A stretch of 64,000 nucleotides of DNA from Methylobacterium sp. J-076 (GCF_022829405.1 NZ_JAKSXW010000149.1:124001-188000); one strand, 5' to 3'. Counted from the stretch's first letter, positions 17,236 through 26,405 are shown. The notes: a model not told the origin generated them from the sequence alone. A program made the numbers and translations.

Positions 17236-17636
17236 TCGCGAGCCTCGCGCTGATCCTTCTGGCGCAGCTCGCCGGGGAGGCCATCGCCCGGGGCTTCGGC
17301 CTGCCGGTGCCCGGCCCGGTCATCGGCATGGGGTTGATGCTCGGGTTCCTGCTCCTGCGCGACGCGGAGCGCAGCCCGCTACGCCGCCTCCTTCCCCCGC
17401 CCCTGGTGGACGGCTCCCTCGAAGGGATCGCCAAGGGTCTGCTCGCCAACCTGTCGCTGATGTTCGTCCCGGCCGGCGTCGGCGTCGTCGGGCGGCTCGA
17501 CCTGCTGAAGACCCAGGGCGCGACCCTGGCCATCATCCTCCTCGTCTCGACGGCGGTGTCCCTGCTGACGACCGTGTTCGTCTTCCGGGGCGTCTCCGCC
17601 CTAGTGGACCGGGTGGGCCGGAAGGGGGAGGGCTGA
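17232..17636 (+). CDS. CidA/LrgA-family holin-like membrane protein
   Basis: 134 residues with four hydrophobic helices and the family signature PVPGPVIGMGLMLGFLLL near the N-terminus, then LLANLSLMFVPAGVGVV. CidA/LrgA proteins are small inner-membrane proteins that work with CidB/LrgB in control of murein hydrolase export, cell lysis or, as later work suggests, pyruvate and organic-acid movement. It overlaps the TerB gene by 4 bases and is 4 bases from the CidB/LrgB gene. Confidence 0.87.
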   Translation: MIASLALILLAQLAGEAIARGFGLPVPGPVIGMGLMLGFLLLRDAERSPLRRLLPPPLVDGSLEGIAKGLLANLSLMFVPAGVGVVGRLDLLKTQGATLAIILLVSTAVSLLTTVFVFRGVSALVDRVGRKGEG

Positions 17637-17640
17637 GGCG

Positions 17641-18360
17641 GTGGCCGGCGGCGACTTCTCGCTCTGGGTCTACCTCGCCCGGACCCCGCTCCTGTGGCTG
17701 ACAGTGACCCTCACCGCCTACGTGGCGGCGGACCGCATCGCGGCGGCCACCGGCCGCCATCCGCTGGCCAATCCGGTGCTCGTGGCGGTGGTGTTCGTCG
17801 CCGCCGTCCTGGCCCTGAGCGACACGCCGTACCCAACCTATTTCGAGGGGGCGCAGTTCGTGCACTTCCTCCTCGGCCCGGCGACGGTGGTCCTCGCCTT
17901 TCCCCTCTACGAGCGCCGGGCGACGGTGATGCGCGCCCTGGTGCCGATGCTGGCCGCGCTGGCCGCCGGTTCGGTGATGACCCTCATCACCGTCATCGCC
18001 CTCGGCAAGCTCTTCGCGGTCCCGCAGCCGATCCTCGTCTCCCTGGCGCCGAAATCCGTCACGTCCGGCGTCGCCATGGGCATCTCCGCCACGCTCGGCG
18101 GCGACCCGACGCTCACCGCGATCCTCGTGATCCTCACCGGCATCATCGGCGCCATCCTCGTCACGCCGATGATGGAGGCGTTGGGCATTTCCGACATGCG
18201 CGCCCGGGGCTTCGCAGCGGGGCTCGCCGCCCACGGGATCGGCACCGCCCGGGCCTTCCAGGTGAGCGAGGTGGCCGGCACCTTCGCGGGCATCGCCATG
18301 GGGTTGAACGCCTTCGTGACGGCCATCCTCGCCCCCCTGGCGCTCCACCTCCTGGCCTGA
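17641..18360 (+). CDS. CidB/LrgB-family membrane protein
   Basis: 239 residues with about seven hydrophobic helices and the LrgB signatures YFEGAQFVHFLLGPATVVLA and ALGKLFAVPQPILVSLAPKS-VTSGVAMGIS. The closing AAHGIGTARAF is also typical. It is the expected partner of the CidA/LrgA protein. The GTG start at 17641 is 4 bases after the previous stop. It converges with the LhgO-like gene, 12 bases away, leaving little room for a terminator. Confidence 0.87.
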   Translation: MAGGDFSLWVYLARTPLLWLTVTLTAYVAADRIAAATGRHPLANPVLVAVVFVAAVLALSDTPYPTYFEGAQFVHFLLGPATVVLAFPLYERRATVMRALVPMLAALAAGSVMTLITVIALGKLFAVPQPILVSLAPKSVTSGVAMGISATLGGDPTLTAILVILTGIIGAILVTPMMEALGISDMRARGFAAGLAAHGIGTARAFQVSEVAGTFAGIAMGLNAFVTAILAPLALHLLA

Positions 18361-18372
18361 CGGCGCCGGGGC

Positions 18373-19470
18373 TCAGGCCTCCAGCCGGTTCGACACGTCC
18401 TCGGCGAGAGACAGGCTGGAGGTGAGGCCCGGGCTCTCGATGCCGAAGAGGTTCACGAGGCCGGGCAGGCCGTGTTCGGCGGGGCCCTCGATCCGGAAAT
18501 CGGCGGCGGGCTCGCCCGGCCCCGTCAGTTTGGGGCGCAGCCCCGCATAGTCGGGGAAAAGGGCGCCGTCGGGCAGGCCGGGCCAATACCGGCGGATCGC
18601 CCCATAGAAGGACGCGGCGCGGCCGGGATCGACCCGATAGTCGGGCGCGTCGATCCATTCCACGTCCGGCCCGAACCGCACGCGCCCGTTCAGGTCCAGG
18701 GTCAGGTGGATGCCCAGGCCCCCATCGACCCGCGGGGCGGGGTAGATCAGCCGGGTGAAGGCCGCCTGTCCGGTGCAGCCGAAATAGTTGCCGCGGGCGA
18801 GGTGAAGCCGGGGCACGGACCCTGCGGGATACCCCTCCGTCCGGGCGGCCAGCGCGGGCGCGCCGAAACCCGCCGCGTTCACCACCGCATCGAAGGGCAT
18901 CGTGCCGGCCTCGGCCCCGCCGAAGGTGGCGTGCCATCGCCCCTCGGACCGTTCCAGGCGCTCCACCCGGGTCAGCACCGCCAGCCCGCCGCCGTGGTCC
19001 TCGATCTCACCCTGGAGGGCCAGCATCAGGGCGTGGCTGTCGATGATGCCGGTATGGGGGGAGAGCAGCGCCAGGGTGCAGGTGAGGTTCGGCTCGAGCC
19101 GCCGGGCCTGGGCGTCGTCGAGGAGTTCGAGCCCCGGCACGCCGTTCGCCTCGCCCCGGGTACGGATCGCCGCGACGGCGTCGGCTTCGCCCGCATCCCC
19201 CGCGACGATCAGCTTGCCGCATCGCCGATAGGGGATTCCATTCCTCTCGCAGAAGTAGAAGAGCCGCCGGGCGCCCTCCACGCAGTGAAGGGCCCTGAGG
19301 GATCCGGCGGGGTAGTACATGCCGGCGTGGATCACCTCCGAGCTTCGGGAGGACACGCCCGTGCCGATGGCCTTCTCCGCCTCCGCGACGATGACCGCGT
19401 GCCCGCGCAGCGCCATGGCCCGCCCGACGGCGAGGCCGACCACTCCTGCTCCGACGACGAGCACGTCCAT
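18373..19470 (-). CDS. lhgO: FAD-dependent oxidoreductase, L-2-hydroxyglutarate oxidase-like
   Basis: 365 residues of one DAO-fold domain. The N-terminal dinucleotide loop is VLVVGAGVVGLAVGRAMALRG. Family-specific stretches of LhgO/YgaF proteins follow: SSRSSEVIHAGMYYPAGSLR, HTGIIDSHALM, and FGIESPGLTSSLSLAEDV at the C-terminus. LhgO oxidises L-2-hydroxyglutarate to 2-oxoglutarate, passing electrons to the quinone pool. The substrate is inferred from family resemblance. The ATG at 19470 places the nucleotide loop at residues 5-10; an upstream extension is low in plausibility. Confidence 0.8.
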   Translation of the reverse strand: MDVLVVGAGVVGLAVGRAMALRGHAVIVAEAEKAIGTGVSSRSSEVIHAGMYYPAGSLRALHCVEGARRLFYFCERNGIPYRRCGKLIVAGDAGEADAVAAIRTRGEANGVPGLELLDDAQARRLEPNLTCTLALLSPHTGIIDSHALMLALQGEIEDHGGGLAVLTRVERLERSEGRWHATFGGAEAGTMPFDAVVNAAGFGAPALAARTEGYPAGSVPRLHLARGNYFGCTGQAAFTRLIYPAPRVDGGLGIHLTLDLNGRVRFGPDVEWIDAPDYRVDPGRAASFYGAIRRYWPGLPDGALFPDYAGLRPKLTGPGEPAADFRIEGPAEHGLPGLVNLFGIESPGLTSSLSLAEDVSNRLEA

Positions 19471-19821
19471 CCGGCTTCCTTCCACGCGTTCACCCGCCCG
19501 CCATCCTGCCGGACGGTGAGCCCACACGGCCCGGGGCGCACCGCCTCAGGGGTTCGTCCGACCGTTGAAGGGCCGGTTCAGACCGGACAAGCGGGCCATC
19601 AGCGAAATAAAAAGCCCTTTCAGCCAAGTCCCCACGCAGTTGACGATTGAATGCAATCATAAGTAGTATAGTATGCTAGTGTACACCGGTTAAAACGGTG
19701 GCAGCTCCGAAGGGCGTGACGCCACCCCTCGCCCCGGCTCTGCCCCGTTTCCCAAGGGCATCGTCGTGGATGGGACCGCCGCACAAGGTCCCCCGCGCGA
19801 GGGTTGGAAATCAGGGATCGA
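19471..19821. other. divergent intergenic region upstream of the MucR-like gene
   Basis: 351 bases with no plausible gene. The stretch from 19600 to 19695 is the most AT-rich part of this neighbourhood. It contains a promoter-like pair, a GATTG/CAATC inverted repeat (19645-19658) and a short ACCGGTTAAAACGGT palindrome near 19685. MucR proteins are known to bind AT-rich DNA with T-A steps and often control themselves. Confidence 0.5.
19640..19669 (+). promoter_or_regulatory. putative promoter of the MucR-like regulator
   Basis: TTGACG (19640-19645) and TAGTAT (19664-19669) are separated by 18 bases, in an AT-rich patch. An overlapping TATAGT at 19667 is an alternative -10. The leader to the ATG at 19822 would be about 145 bases. 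Confidence 0.45.
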
Positions 19822-20268
19822 ATGATGACCGAAAACCCGACCGTCGAACTCGCGACCCGTATCCTCACCGCCTATGTCAGTCGGAACCGCGTACCGGCGG
19901 CCAATTTGCCCGAACTGTTGACCGAGATCCATCAGGCCATCGGCCATCTGGCCAAGCCGCGGCAGCCGACCCTGCAGCGCCCGAGCGCATCGCAGATCAC
20001 CGCCTCCATCCGCCCCGATGCGATCACGAGCTTCGAGGACGGGAAACCCTACAAGGCCCTGCGCCGGCACCTGACCCTGCGGGGGCTCACCCCCGAGACC
20101 TACCGGGCGAAATGGGGCCTGCCGGTCGATTACCCGATGGTCTGCGCGACCTACAGCGCGAGGCGCTCGGAGATCTCGCGGGAGATCAGCGTCGGCCAGC
20201 AGCAGCGCGCCAAGCTGACCCTGGTGGAGTCGTCGCCGAAGGCGGCTACGGCGGCCCCGGCGTCCTGA
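19822..20268 (+). CDS. MucR/Ros-family transcriptional regulator with degenerate zinc finger
   Basis: 148 residues. The N-terminal half (ELATRILTAYVSRNRVPAAN, then LPELLTEIHQAI) is the MucR oligomerisation region. The C-terminal half (DGKPYKALRRHLTLRGLTPE, then YRAKWGLPVDYPMV) is the Ros/MucR DNA-binding domain. The usual Cys before EDGK is Ser70, and the second zinc-binding His is missing; only His83 remains. It probably does not bind zinc the classical way, as known for some Mesorhizobium homologues. MucR proteins are nucleoid-type regulators of exopolysaccharide and motility. The ATG at 19822 follows AGGG. The 3' end overlaps the convergent glucosidase gene by 23 bases. Confidence 0.82.
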   Translation: MMTENPTVELATRILTAYVSRNRVPAANLPELLTEIHQAIGHLAKPRQPTLQRPSASQITASIRPDAITSFEDGKPYKALRRHLTLRGLTPETYRAKWGLPVDYPMVCATYSARRSEISREISVGQQQRAKLTLVESSPKAATAAPAS

Positions 20269-22894
20269 CGGCGTCCCCAGCCCCGGCGACCTCCTGGATC
20301 AGCAGCGCCACGAGGCCGGACCAGCCGGTCTGGTGCGAGGCCCCGACGCCGCGCCCCGTATCCCCATGGTAGTACTCGTAGAACAGGACGTGATCCCGGA
20401 AATGCGGGTCGTCCTGTTCCATGGGGCTGTCGCCGTAGACCGCGCGGCGGCCGTCGGCCCCGCGGGTCGAGAGGGCGATGAGCCGTCGCGAGAGGTCGTC
20501 GGCGATCTCGCGCAAGGACCGCATCTGCCCGGAGCCGGTCGGCGCCTCGACCCGGAACTCGGGGCCGAAATAGTCGTGGAAGCGGTGGAGGCTGGCGATC
20601 AGCAGATAGTTCACCGGCATCCAGACCGGGCCGCGCCAGTTGGAATTGCCGCCGAACAGCCGCGAGCGTGATTCGGCCGGCTCGTAGGCGAGGCCGAGGT
20701 CGCGCCCCTCCCACGGGAAGCAGAAGGGGGCCTCCGCATAGGCCCTGGAGACGGCCCGCACCCCGTGATCGGACAGGAACTCCGCCGGATCGAGCATCCG
20801 CCGCAGGAGGGCCTTCAACCGGTGGCCGCGCAGGAGGGACAGCAGGGCCGAGCGTCCGACCCCCGGCTCGTTCCAGTGGGAGACGAGGCGCCAGAGGTCC
20901 GGTCGCTGGCGCTGGAAGAAGACGAGGCGCGCCTTGAGCCCCGGCAGGCGCTCGACATCCGCCTCGCGCAGGACGGCCACGGCGAGGATCGGGATGAGGC
21001 CGACCATCGTCCGCACCCGGATCGGCAGGCGGGCGCCGGCCGTCTCGATGACGTCGTAGAAGAAGCCATCCTCCTGGTCCCACACCCCATCGCCGGAGGC
21101 GGCGGCGATCAGCAGGAAATGCTCGAAGAACTTCCCCGCCATGTCCTCGTAGGTCGGGTCCTCCAGGGCGAGCTCGATGGCGATGCGCATCAGGTCGAGG
21201 GCGTACATCGCCATCCACGCCGTCGCGTCGGACTGGGTGAGGGTGGCGCCGCCGCCCAGGGCCTTCGACCGGTCGAAGATGCCGATGTTGTCGAGGCCGA
21301 GGAACCCGCCCTGGAACAGGTTGCGGTCGTCGGCATCCTTGCGGTTCACCCACCACGTGAAGTTCAGGGTCAGCCGGTGGAACACCTGCTTCAGGAAGGC
21401 GTGGTCCACCTCGCCGGTGAGCGCCCGGTCGAGCTCGAACACGCGCCATGCCGCCATGGCGTGGAGGGGCGGGTTCGCATCCCCGAAGCCCCATTCGTAG
21501 GCCGGCATGGCGGCGTTGGGGTGGCTATAGGCATCGCCCACGAGGAGGAGGAGCTGGCCCTTGGCGAAATCGGGGTCGATCGTGGCGAAGACGATCGCCT
21601 GCAAAGCAAGGTCCCACGAGGCGAACCAGGGATATTCCCAGGCGTCCGGCATCGAGACGATGTCGTTCGCCCGCAGATGCGTCCAGTCGCTGTTGCGCCC
21701 GCCCCGGCGCTGCTCCGGCGGGGCCGGCTGGCCGGGGTCCCCCGCCAGCCACTCGCGGACGTCGTAGTGATAGAGCTGCTTCGACCACAGCATCCCCGCC
21801 AGGGCCTGCCGCTGGACGAGGCGCATCTCGGGATCGGCCACCGACGCCTGCAACGCCGCGTAGAATGCGTCGGCCTCCCCTTCGCGCGCGGCGAAGATGT
21901 CGTCGAAATCGGCGAAGGGGTCGCTTGCCTCGCCGGCCGGGCGCAGCCGCAGGCGGATCGTCCGCGTCTCCCCCGGGGCGAGGTGCAGGTCATAGCGCGC
22001 CGCGCCCTTCGTCCCGGCCCGGCCATCGACGGTGCCGGCCTCGCCGCCCACCACGTGCCGGTCGATGCCGTCCTTGAACAGGCCCTCCGCCGGGCCGACC
22101 CCGTAGAGGCGGTGGAGGTTGGTCTCGTTCTCGGTGAACAGCCACCCGGCGGCGGCCTCCGCATGGAGGCGCAGATCCGCCACGTCCGGGTGCGTGGCGA
22201 GGACCGCGCCGGCCCTGTCGAGGCACAGGCGGGGTTTCGTCGCCCCCGGCTGCCACGACCATAGGTTGCGCGCCCAGATCTGCGGAAGGAGGGTGATGGT
22301 GGCTGGTTCGGGCCCGCGGTTGGTGGCGCTGACCCGCATCAGGATGTCGTCGGGCGCCGCCTTGGCGTAGGCGATCTCGACATCGAAGTAGCGGCCGTCG
22401 TCGAACAGGCCCGTATCGAGGAGCTCGAATTCGGGTTCGTCCAGCCCCCGCCTGCGGTTCTCTTCGACCAGCCGGCCATAGGGAAACGCGGCCTGCGGAT
22501 ATTTGTAGACCATCCGTATGAAGGAATGGGTCGGAGTCCCGTCGAGGTAGTAGTAGAGTTCCTTGACGTCTTCGCCGTGGTTGCCCTCATCGTTGGTAAG
22601 ACCGAACAGCCGCTCCTTCAGGATGGGGTCGCGGCCGTTCCACAGGGCGAGCGACAGACACCAGTGGAGATGGCGGTCCCCGAAGCCGCCTAGACCGTCC
22701 TCACCCCAGCGATAGGCCCGCGACCGGGCGTGATCGTGCGGGAAATAGGCCCACGCCTCGCCCCCGGCACTGTAATCCTCCCGCACCGTGCCCCATTGGC
22801 GGTCGCTCAGGTAAGGCCCCCATGCGCGCCAGGCCGGGTCGGAGCGCGCCGCGACCAAGCGAAGTCCCTCTGCGGTCTCGAAAATCCTCGGCAC
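20246..22894 (-). CDS. GH63-like glucosidase (MGH1-type glycoside hydrolase)
   Basis: 882 residues. An N-terminal domain opens ETAEGLRLVAARSDPAWRAW and continues LSDRQWGTVREDYS and FGLTNDEGNHGEDVKELYYY. The C-terminal (alpha/alpha)6 barrel holds YPWFASWDLALQAIVFATID, LGLDNIGIFDRS and GGNSNWRGPVWMPVNYLL. These are typical of the GH63/mannosylglycerate-hydrolase-like enzymes that hydrolyse alpha-glucosides. There is no signal peptide, so it acts in the cytoplasm, perhaps on glucosylglycerate, oligosaccharides or storage glucans. The exact substrate cannot be read. The GTG start at 22894 follows GGAAGGG at 7 bases. It is convergent with the MucR-like gene. Confidence 0.8.
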   Translation of the reverse strand: MPRIFETAEGLRLVAARSDPAWRAWGPYLSDRQWGTVREDYSAGGEAWAYFPHDHARSRAYRWGEDGLGGFGDRHLHWCLSLALWNGRDPILKERLFGLTNDEGNHGEDVKELYYYLDGTPTHSFIRMVYKYPQAAFPYGRLVEENRRRGLDEPEFELLDTGLFDDGRYFDVEIAYAKAAPDDILMRVSATNRGPEPATITLLPQIWARNLWSWQPGATKPRLCLDRAGAVLATHPDVADLRLHAEAAAGWLFTENETNLHRLYGVGPAEGLFKDGIDRHVVGGEAGTVDGRAGTKGAARYDLHLAPGETRTIRLRLRPAGEASDPFADFDDIFAAREGEADAFYAALQASVADPEMRLVQRQALAGMLWSKQLYHYDVREWLAGDPGQPAPPEQRRGGRNSDWTHLRANDIVSMPDAWEYPWFASWDLALQAIVFATIDPDFAKGQLLLLVGDAYSHPNAAMPAYEWGFGDANPPLHAMAAWRVFELDRALTGEVDHAFLKQVFHRLTLNFTWWVNRKDADDRNLFQGGFLGLDNIGIFDRSKALGGGATLTQSDATAWMAMYALDLMRIAIELALEDPTYEDMAGKFFEHFLLIAAASGDGVWDQEDGFFYDVIETAGARLPIRVRTMVGLIPILAVAVLREADVERLPGLKARLVFFQRQRPDLWRLVSHWNEPGVGRSALLSLLRGHRLKALLRRMLDPAEFLSDHGVRAVSRAYAEAPFCFPWEGRDLGLAYEPAESRSRLFGGNSNWRGPVWMPVNYLLIASLHRFHDYFGPEFRVEAPTGSGQMRSLREIADDLSRRLIALSTRGADGRRAVYGDSPMEQDDPHFRDHVLFYEYYHGDTGRGVGASHQTGWSGLVALLIQEVAGAGDAVRTPGPP

Positions 22895-23114
22895 GTGGTG
22901 GGCCCTTCCATCCGCGCCGCGTCTGCGGGGCCCGGCGGCGGGCGGGAACGGGGCGCCACGAAGCGATGAAGTCGCCGGCCTCCCGCCGTCAAGGCAGACC
23001 TTCGCTTTAGCGCCGGAAGTAACCTCGGGGATACAACTTGAGCTTGGCCGTACATGGCTTTCGTGAGATAGTCAGGGGACGTCCACGGATCGGCGTTTTC
23101 TGGAGGCGGCGTCG

Positions 23115-24269
23115 GTGACCGGTCTCGATCCCGCTACTCTGCTGATCGCGAGTTGCGCGACGACCTTTCTGGTCAGCGTGCAATTCCTGGTCTCGTGGCG
23201 GCAGTCCCCCGACGCGCCCTGCCTCGGCCTGTGGAGCCTCGCCCATTTCATCGGGTCGGTGGCCTCGGTCGGCCTCGCCCTGCGCGGGGTCATTCCCGAT
23301 TGGCTCTCGGTGGGCGTCGCCAACAGCGCGATGATCGCCGCCTACGGGCTGATCTGGAGCGGGGTGCGCAGCTTCGAGCGGCGGCCGTATCCACTGGCGA
23401 TCGGCCTCGCCGGCGGCCTTGCGTGGGCGCTGCTCTGCCAGATCCCCGCCTTCTACGAATCCATCGCCATGCGCGTGGCCTTCGCCTCCGCCATCGCCGC
23501 CAGCTACTGTTTCGACGGCGCGTGGTGCTTCTGGCGGGGGCGCGGCGAACCGCTGGCGTCGCGCCGCGCCGCCATCGGTCTCCTGGCCGTCTACGGCCTC
23601 TGCTACCTCATCCGCGTCCCGGCCGCGTTCCTGGCGCCGCTGCCCACGCAGCAGACCCCCCTGGCTTCGCCCTGGGTGGCGATCCTGTGCCTGGCGGCGA
23701 TGCTGTTCTCCATCGCGTCGGCCTTCACCTTCATCGGCCTCGTGAAGGAGCGGGCCGAGAGCAAGCAGCGCCTCGCGGCGGGGACGGATTCGCTCACCGG
23801 CGCCCCCAACCGCCGGGCCTTCCTGGAGACCGCGGACGCCCTGCTCGCGGCCCCCTCCGACAAGGCGCTGCTCCTGTTCGACCTCGACCGCTTCAAGGCG
23901 ATCAACGACCGGTTCGGCCACGAGGTCGGCGACGCGGTCATCGTCGGGTTCTGTGCGGTGGCGATCAACATGCTGCCCGAGCAGGCGGTGTTCGCCCGGC
24001 TGGGCGGCGAGGAGTTCGCCTGCCTGCTGGTCGGCACCACACCGGACGCCGCCATCCAGGCGGCCGAGCGGGTCCGCCGGACCTTCGCCGGGATCAGCCT
24101 GCCCGAGATGCCCGAACTCCATCTCAGCGTGAGCATCGGGGTGGCGCAGGCCACCCCCGACTGCGACTTCGACCGGCTCCTGCGCCGGGCGGACACGGCG
24201 CTCTACGCCGCCAAGAAGAGTGGGCGAGACAGGGTCGAGATGGCGGAGTACGTCCTGCGCGCGGCGTGA
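23115..24269 (+). CDS. membrane-bound diguanylate cyclase (GGDEF)
   Basis: 384 residues. Six or seven hydrophobic helices occupy residues 1-215 with no recognised sensor family. A GGDEF domain follows: TDSLTGAPNRRAFLETAD, LLLFDLDRFKAINDRFGHEV, the active-site RLGGEEFACLLVG, and the closing ADTALYAAKKSGRDRV. The signature is GGEEF, an active variant. No RxxD inhibitory site precedes it. It should make cyclic di-GMP from two GTP at the inner membrane, a signal that commonly lowers motility and raises adhesion. There is no EAL domain. The start is a GTG at 23115. Confidence 0.88.
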   Translation: MTGLDPATLLIASCATTFLVSVQFLVSWRQSPDAPCLGLWSLAHFIGSVASVGLALRGVIPDWLSVGVANSAMIAAYGLIWSGVRSFERRPYPLAIGLAGGLAWALLCQIPAFYESIAMRVAFASAIAASYCFDGAWCFWRGRGEPLASRRAAIGLLAVYGLCYLIRVPAAFLAPLPTQQTPLASPWVAILCLAAMLFSIASAFTFIGLVKERAESKQRLAAGTDSLTGAPNRRAFLETADALLAAPSDKALLLFDLDRFKAINDRFGHEVGDAVIVGFCAVAINMLPEQAVFARLGGEEFACLLVGTTPDAAIQAAERVRRTFAGISLPEMPELHLSVSIGVAQATPDCDFDRLLRRADTALYAAKKSGRDRVEMAEYVLRAA

Positions 24270-24302
24270 GGGCGCGCCGCGCCTTCCGCCGCCAGGACTG
24301 CC

Positions 24303-24509
24303 ATGGACCCGACCGACCGCCTCGACACGCTCGAAATCCGCCTCACCGAGCAGGAGGCGACCGTCGAGGACCTGAACCGCATCGTGAGCGAGCAGTGGCA
24401 GCACATCGACCGGCTGACCCGGCTGGTGGCCCTGCTGCGCGATCAGGTGGAAGAGGCCACCGCCCGGTCCGCCCAACGCGGCCCGGAGGCACCCCCGCCC
24501 CATTACTGA
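24303..24509 (+). CDS. slyX: SlyX family protein
   Basis: 68 residues. It is a small, highly charged coiled coil with the family pattern DRLDTLEIRLTEQEATVEDL, then NRIVSEQWQHIDRLTRLVAL, and a tail ending APPPHY. Its function is unknown. It lies 33 bases after the diguanylate cyclase stop on the same strand and may be read on the same transcript. Confidence 0.85.
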   Translation: MDPTDRLDTLEIRLTEQEATVEDLNRIVSEQWQHIDRLTRLVALLRDQVEEATARSAQRGPEAPPPHY

Positions 24510-24583
24510 GGGGAGCCTGCCTCCCCCCAGAGCGATTCCCGCGAACCTTCGATCAGGTGTCCCGGGGGGGGCTCGGTGGTGGT

Positions 24584-24606
24584 CCCCTCCCTCGTGCGGG
24601 GAGGGG
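24584..24606. repeat. GC-rich hairpin between convergent genes
   Basis: CCCCTCC at 24584-24590 pairs with GGAGGGG at 24600-24606. It lies in the 249-base convergent gap between slyX and the aldehyde dehydrogenase gene. It resembles the core hairpins of the repeats at 13084-13200 and 44233-44284 and could end transcription from either side. Confidence 0.45.
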
Positions 24607-24758
24607 CGTGCGTCGAGGTTCACGACCGAGTGTTCCAGAAAACCCTCCCGCCGGCACCGCGGGCGACCGGCCGGACGCGCATGTCCCGTCGCGCCCTGTC
24701 GGGATGAGGCCAGGGTAAGCGCGATCCGCCGGATCGCGCCCCCTTCCGGTGGGACGCC

Positions 24759-26192
24759 TCAGAAATTCGCCTGGGTGACGAACTTCGTGACGAGGTAGGC
24801 ATCGAGCGCTTCGGGGCCGCCCTCGCTGCCGTAGCCCGAATCCTTCACGCCGCCGAAGGGCGTCTCCGGTAGGGCGAGGCCGTGGTGGTTGATCGAGATC
24901 ATCCCGCTCTCCACCCGGTTCATCACCCGCGCCGCCCGCTCGGTGGAGCGGGTGTAGGCGTAGGCGGCCAGCCCGTAGGGGAGGCGGTTCGCCTCGGTCA
25001 GCGCCTCCTCGTCCTCCGAGAACCGGTTGATCATGGCCACGGGCCCGAACGGCTCCTCGTTCATCAGGCGCGAGGTCAGCGGCACCTCAGTGAAGACCGT
25101 CGGCTCGAAGAAGTTGCCGCGGTTGCCGATGCGCTTGCCGCCCGCCCGGAGGGTGGCCCCGCTCGCCTCGGCCTCGGCGGTCAGGGCCTCGATGGCGTCG
25201 AGGCGGCGGCTGTGGATCAGCGGACCCATCTTGGTCTCGGGATCGAGCCCGTCACCGACCTTCAGGCCCTTGGCGAAGGTGGTGAAGCCCTCCACGAACC
25301 GGTCGAACACCGAATCGTGGACGAGGAAGCGGGTCGGCGACACGCAGACCTGCCCGGCATTCCGGAACTTCGACGGGGCGAGGACCGAAATCGCCTTCTC
25401 GACGTCGGCGTCGCCGAACACGATGGCCGGGGCGTGACCGCCGAGTTCCATCGTCGCGCGCTTCATGTGCTCGCCCGCGAGCGCGGCCAGTTTCTTGCCG
25501 ACGAGTGTGGAGCCGGTGAACGAGATCTTCCGGATCACCGGATGCGGCACGAGGTAGCCCGAGATCGTCCCCGGATCGCCGTAGACGAGGGACAGGGCGT
25601 CGCCTGGGATGCCGGCATCGAGGAAGGCGCGGACGAGTTCCGCGCAGCTCGCCGGGGTGTCCTCCGGCCCCTTCAGGATCACCGTACAGCCCGTGCACAG
25701 GGCGGCCGAGATCTTCCGCACCGCCTGGTTGATCGGGAAGTTCCACGGCGTGAAGCAGGCCACCGGCCCCACCGGTTCCTTCACCACCGCCTGGAGCACG
25801 CCATCGGCCCTGGCCGGGATGACGCGGCCATAGGCACGCTTGCCCTCCTCGGCGAACCAATCGACGATGTCGGCGGCGGCCAGGGTCTCGATCCGCGCCT
25901 CGGCCAGGGGCTTGCCCTGCTCCATGGTCATGATGCGGGCGATGGCGTCGGCGCGCTCGCGCAGGAGGTCGGCCGCCTTGCGCATGCGCTTGGCGCGCTC
26001 GAACGGGGCGACGGCCCGCCAGAGCGGGAAGGCGCGGGCGGCGGCCGCGAGCGCCTCGTCGAGGTCCGCGACGGTGGCGACGGCGCATTGGCCGATCGTG
26101 TCGCCGGTGGCCGGGTTCAGGACAGGCAGGCTCTGGGTGTCGCTGCCGGGGCGCCAGCGCCCGGCGATGTGCAGGTCGGTGTTCGGATACAT
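24759..26192 (-). CDS. gabD: NAD(P)-dependent succinate-semialdehyde dehydrogenase
   Basis: 477 residues of the aldehyde dehydrogenase fold. The catalytic Glu is E249 in MELGGHAPAIVF and the nucleophile is C283 in FRNAGQVCVSPTRF. PWNFPINQ (149-155) and the cofactor loop FTGSTLVGKK are in place, and the family end PFGGVKDSGYGSEGG is present. It oxidises succinate semialdehyde to succinate in GABA breakdown. The substrate assignment rests on overall likeness to GabD; other semialdehydes are possible. The ATG at 26192 has GGGGAGCG just before it. No aminotransferase partner is adjacent. Confidence 0.84.
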   Translation of the reverse strand: MYPNTDLHIAGRWRPGSDTQSLPVLNPATGDTIGQCAVATVADLDEALAAAARAFPLWRAVAPFERAKRMRKAADLLRERADAIARIMTMEQGKPLAEARIETLAAADIVDWFAEEGKRAYGRVIPARADGVLQAVVKEPVGPVACFTPWNFPINQAVRKISAALCTGCTVILKGPEDTPASCAELVRAFLDAGIPGDALSLVYGDPGTISGYLVPHPVIRKISFTGSTLVGKKLAALAGEHMKRATMELGGHAPAIVFGDADVEKAISVLAPSKFRNAGQVCVSPTRFLVHDSVFDRFVEGFTTFAKGLKVGDGLDPETKMGPLIHSRRLDAIEALTAEAEASGATLRAGGKRIGNRGNFFEPTVFTEVPLTSRLMNEEPFGPVAMINRFSEDEEALTEANRLPYGLAAYAYTRSTERAARVMNRVESGMISINHHGLALPETPFGGVKDSGYGSEGGPEALDAYLVTKFVTQANF

Positions 26193-26379
26193 GGTCGCTC
26201 CCCGGACGCGCCACGCCTCGGCGCGCCGCCATGGGGATTTCGTCACGCGGCGTGGCCGGGGGCAATCCCGATTTCGCGATTCCAGGCTAGACCCCGTCGG
26301 GATGCTCACGCCCCGCGGCCGGTCATGCCGGGGCGGGCGGCCCTCGCCCTGCGTTGCCGCGGGATGACGGTGCGATCCG

Positions 26380-26405
26380 GAGCGCCCCCGTCGGGGGCGG
26401 CGCTC
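26380..26405 (-). terminator. hairpin at the 3' end of the amidotransferase gene
   Basis: GAGCGCCCCC and GGGGGCGGCGCTC can pair around GTC with one bulge, touching the stop codon of the minus-strand gene. No U-tract follows, so it is a weak terminator candidate. Confidence 0.35.

Noticed and set aside
23153..24718. A 521-codon plus-strand frame overlapping the diguanylate cyclase gene
   Set aside because: It is the out-of-frame shadow of the GGDEF gene, rich in Arg, Pro and Gly, with no recognisable domain.
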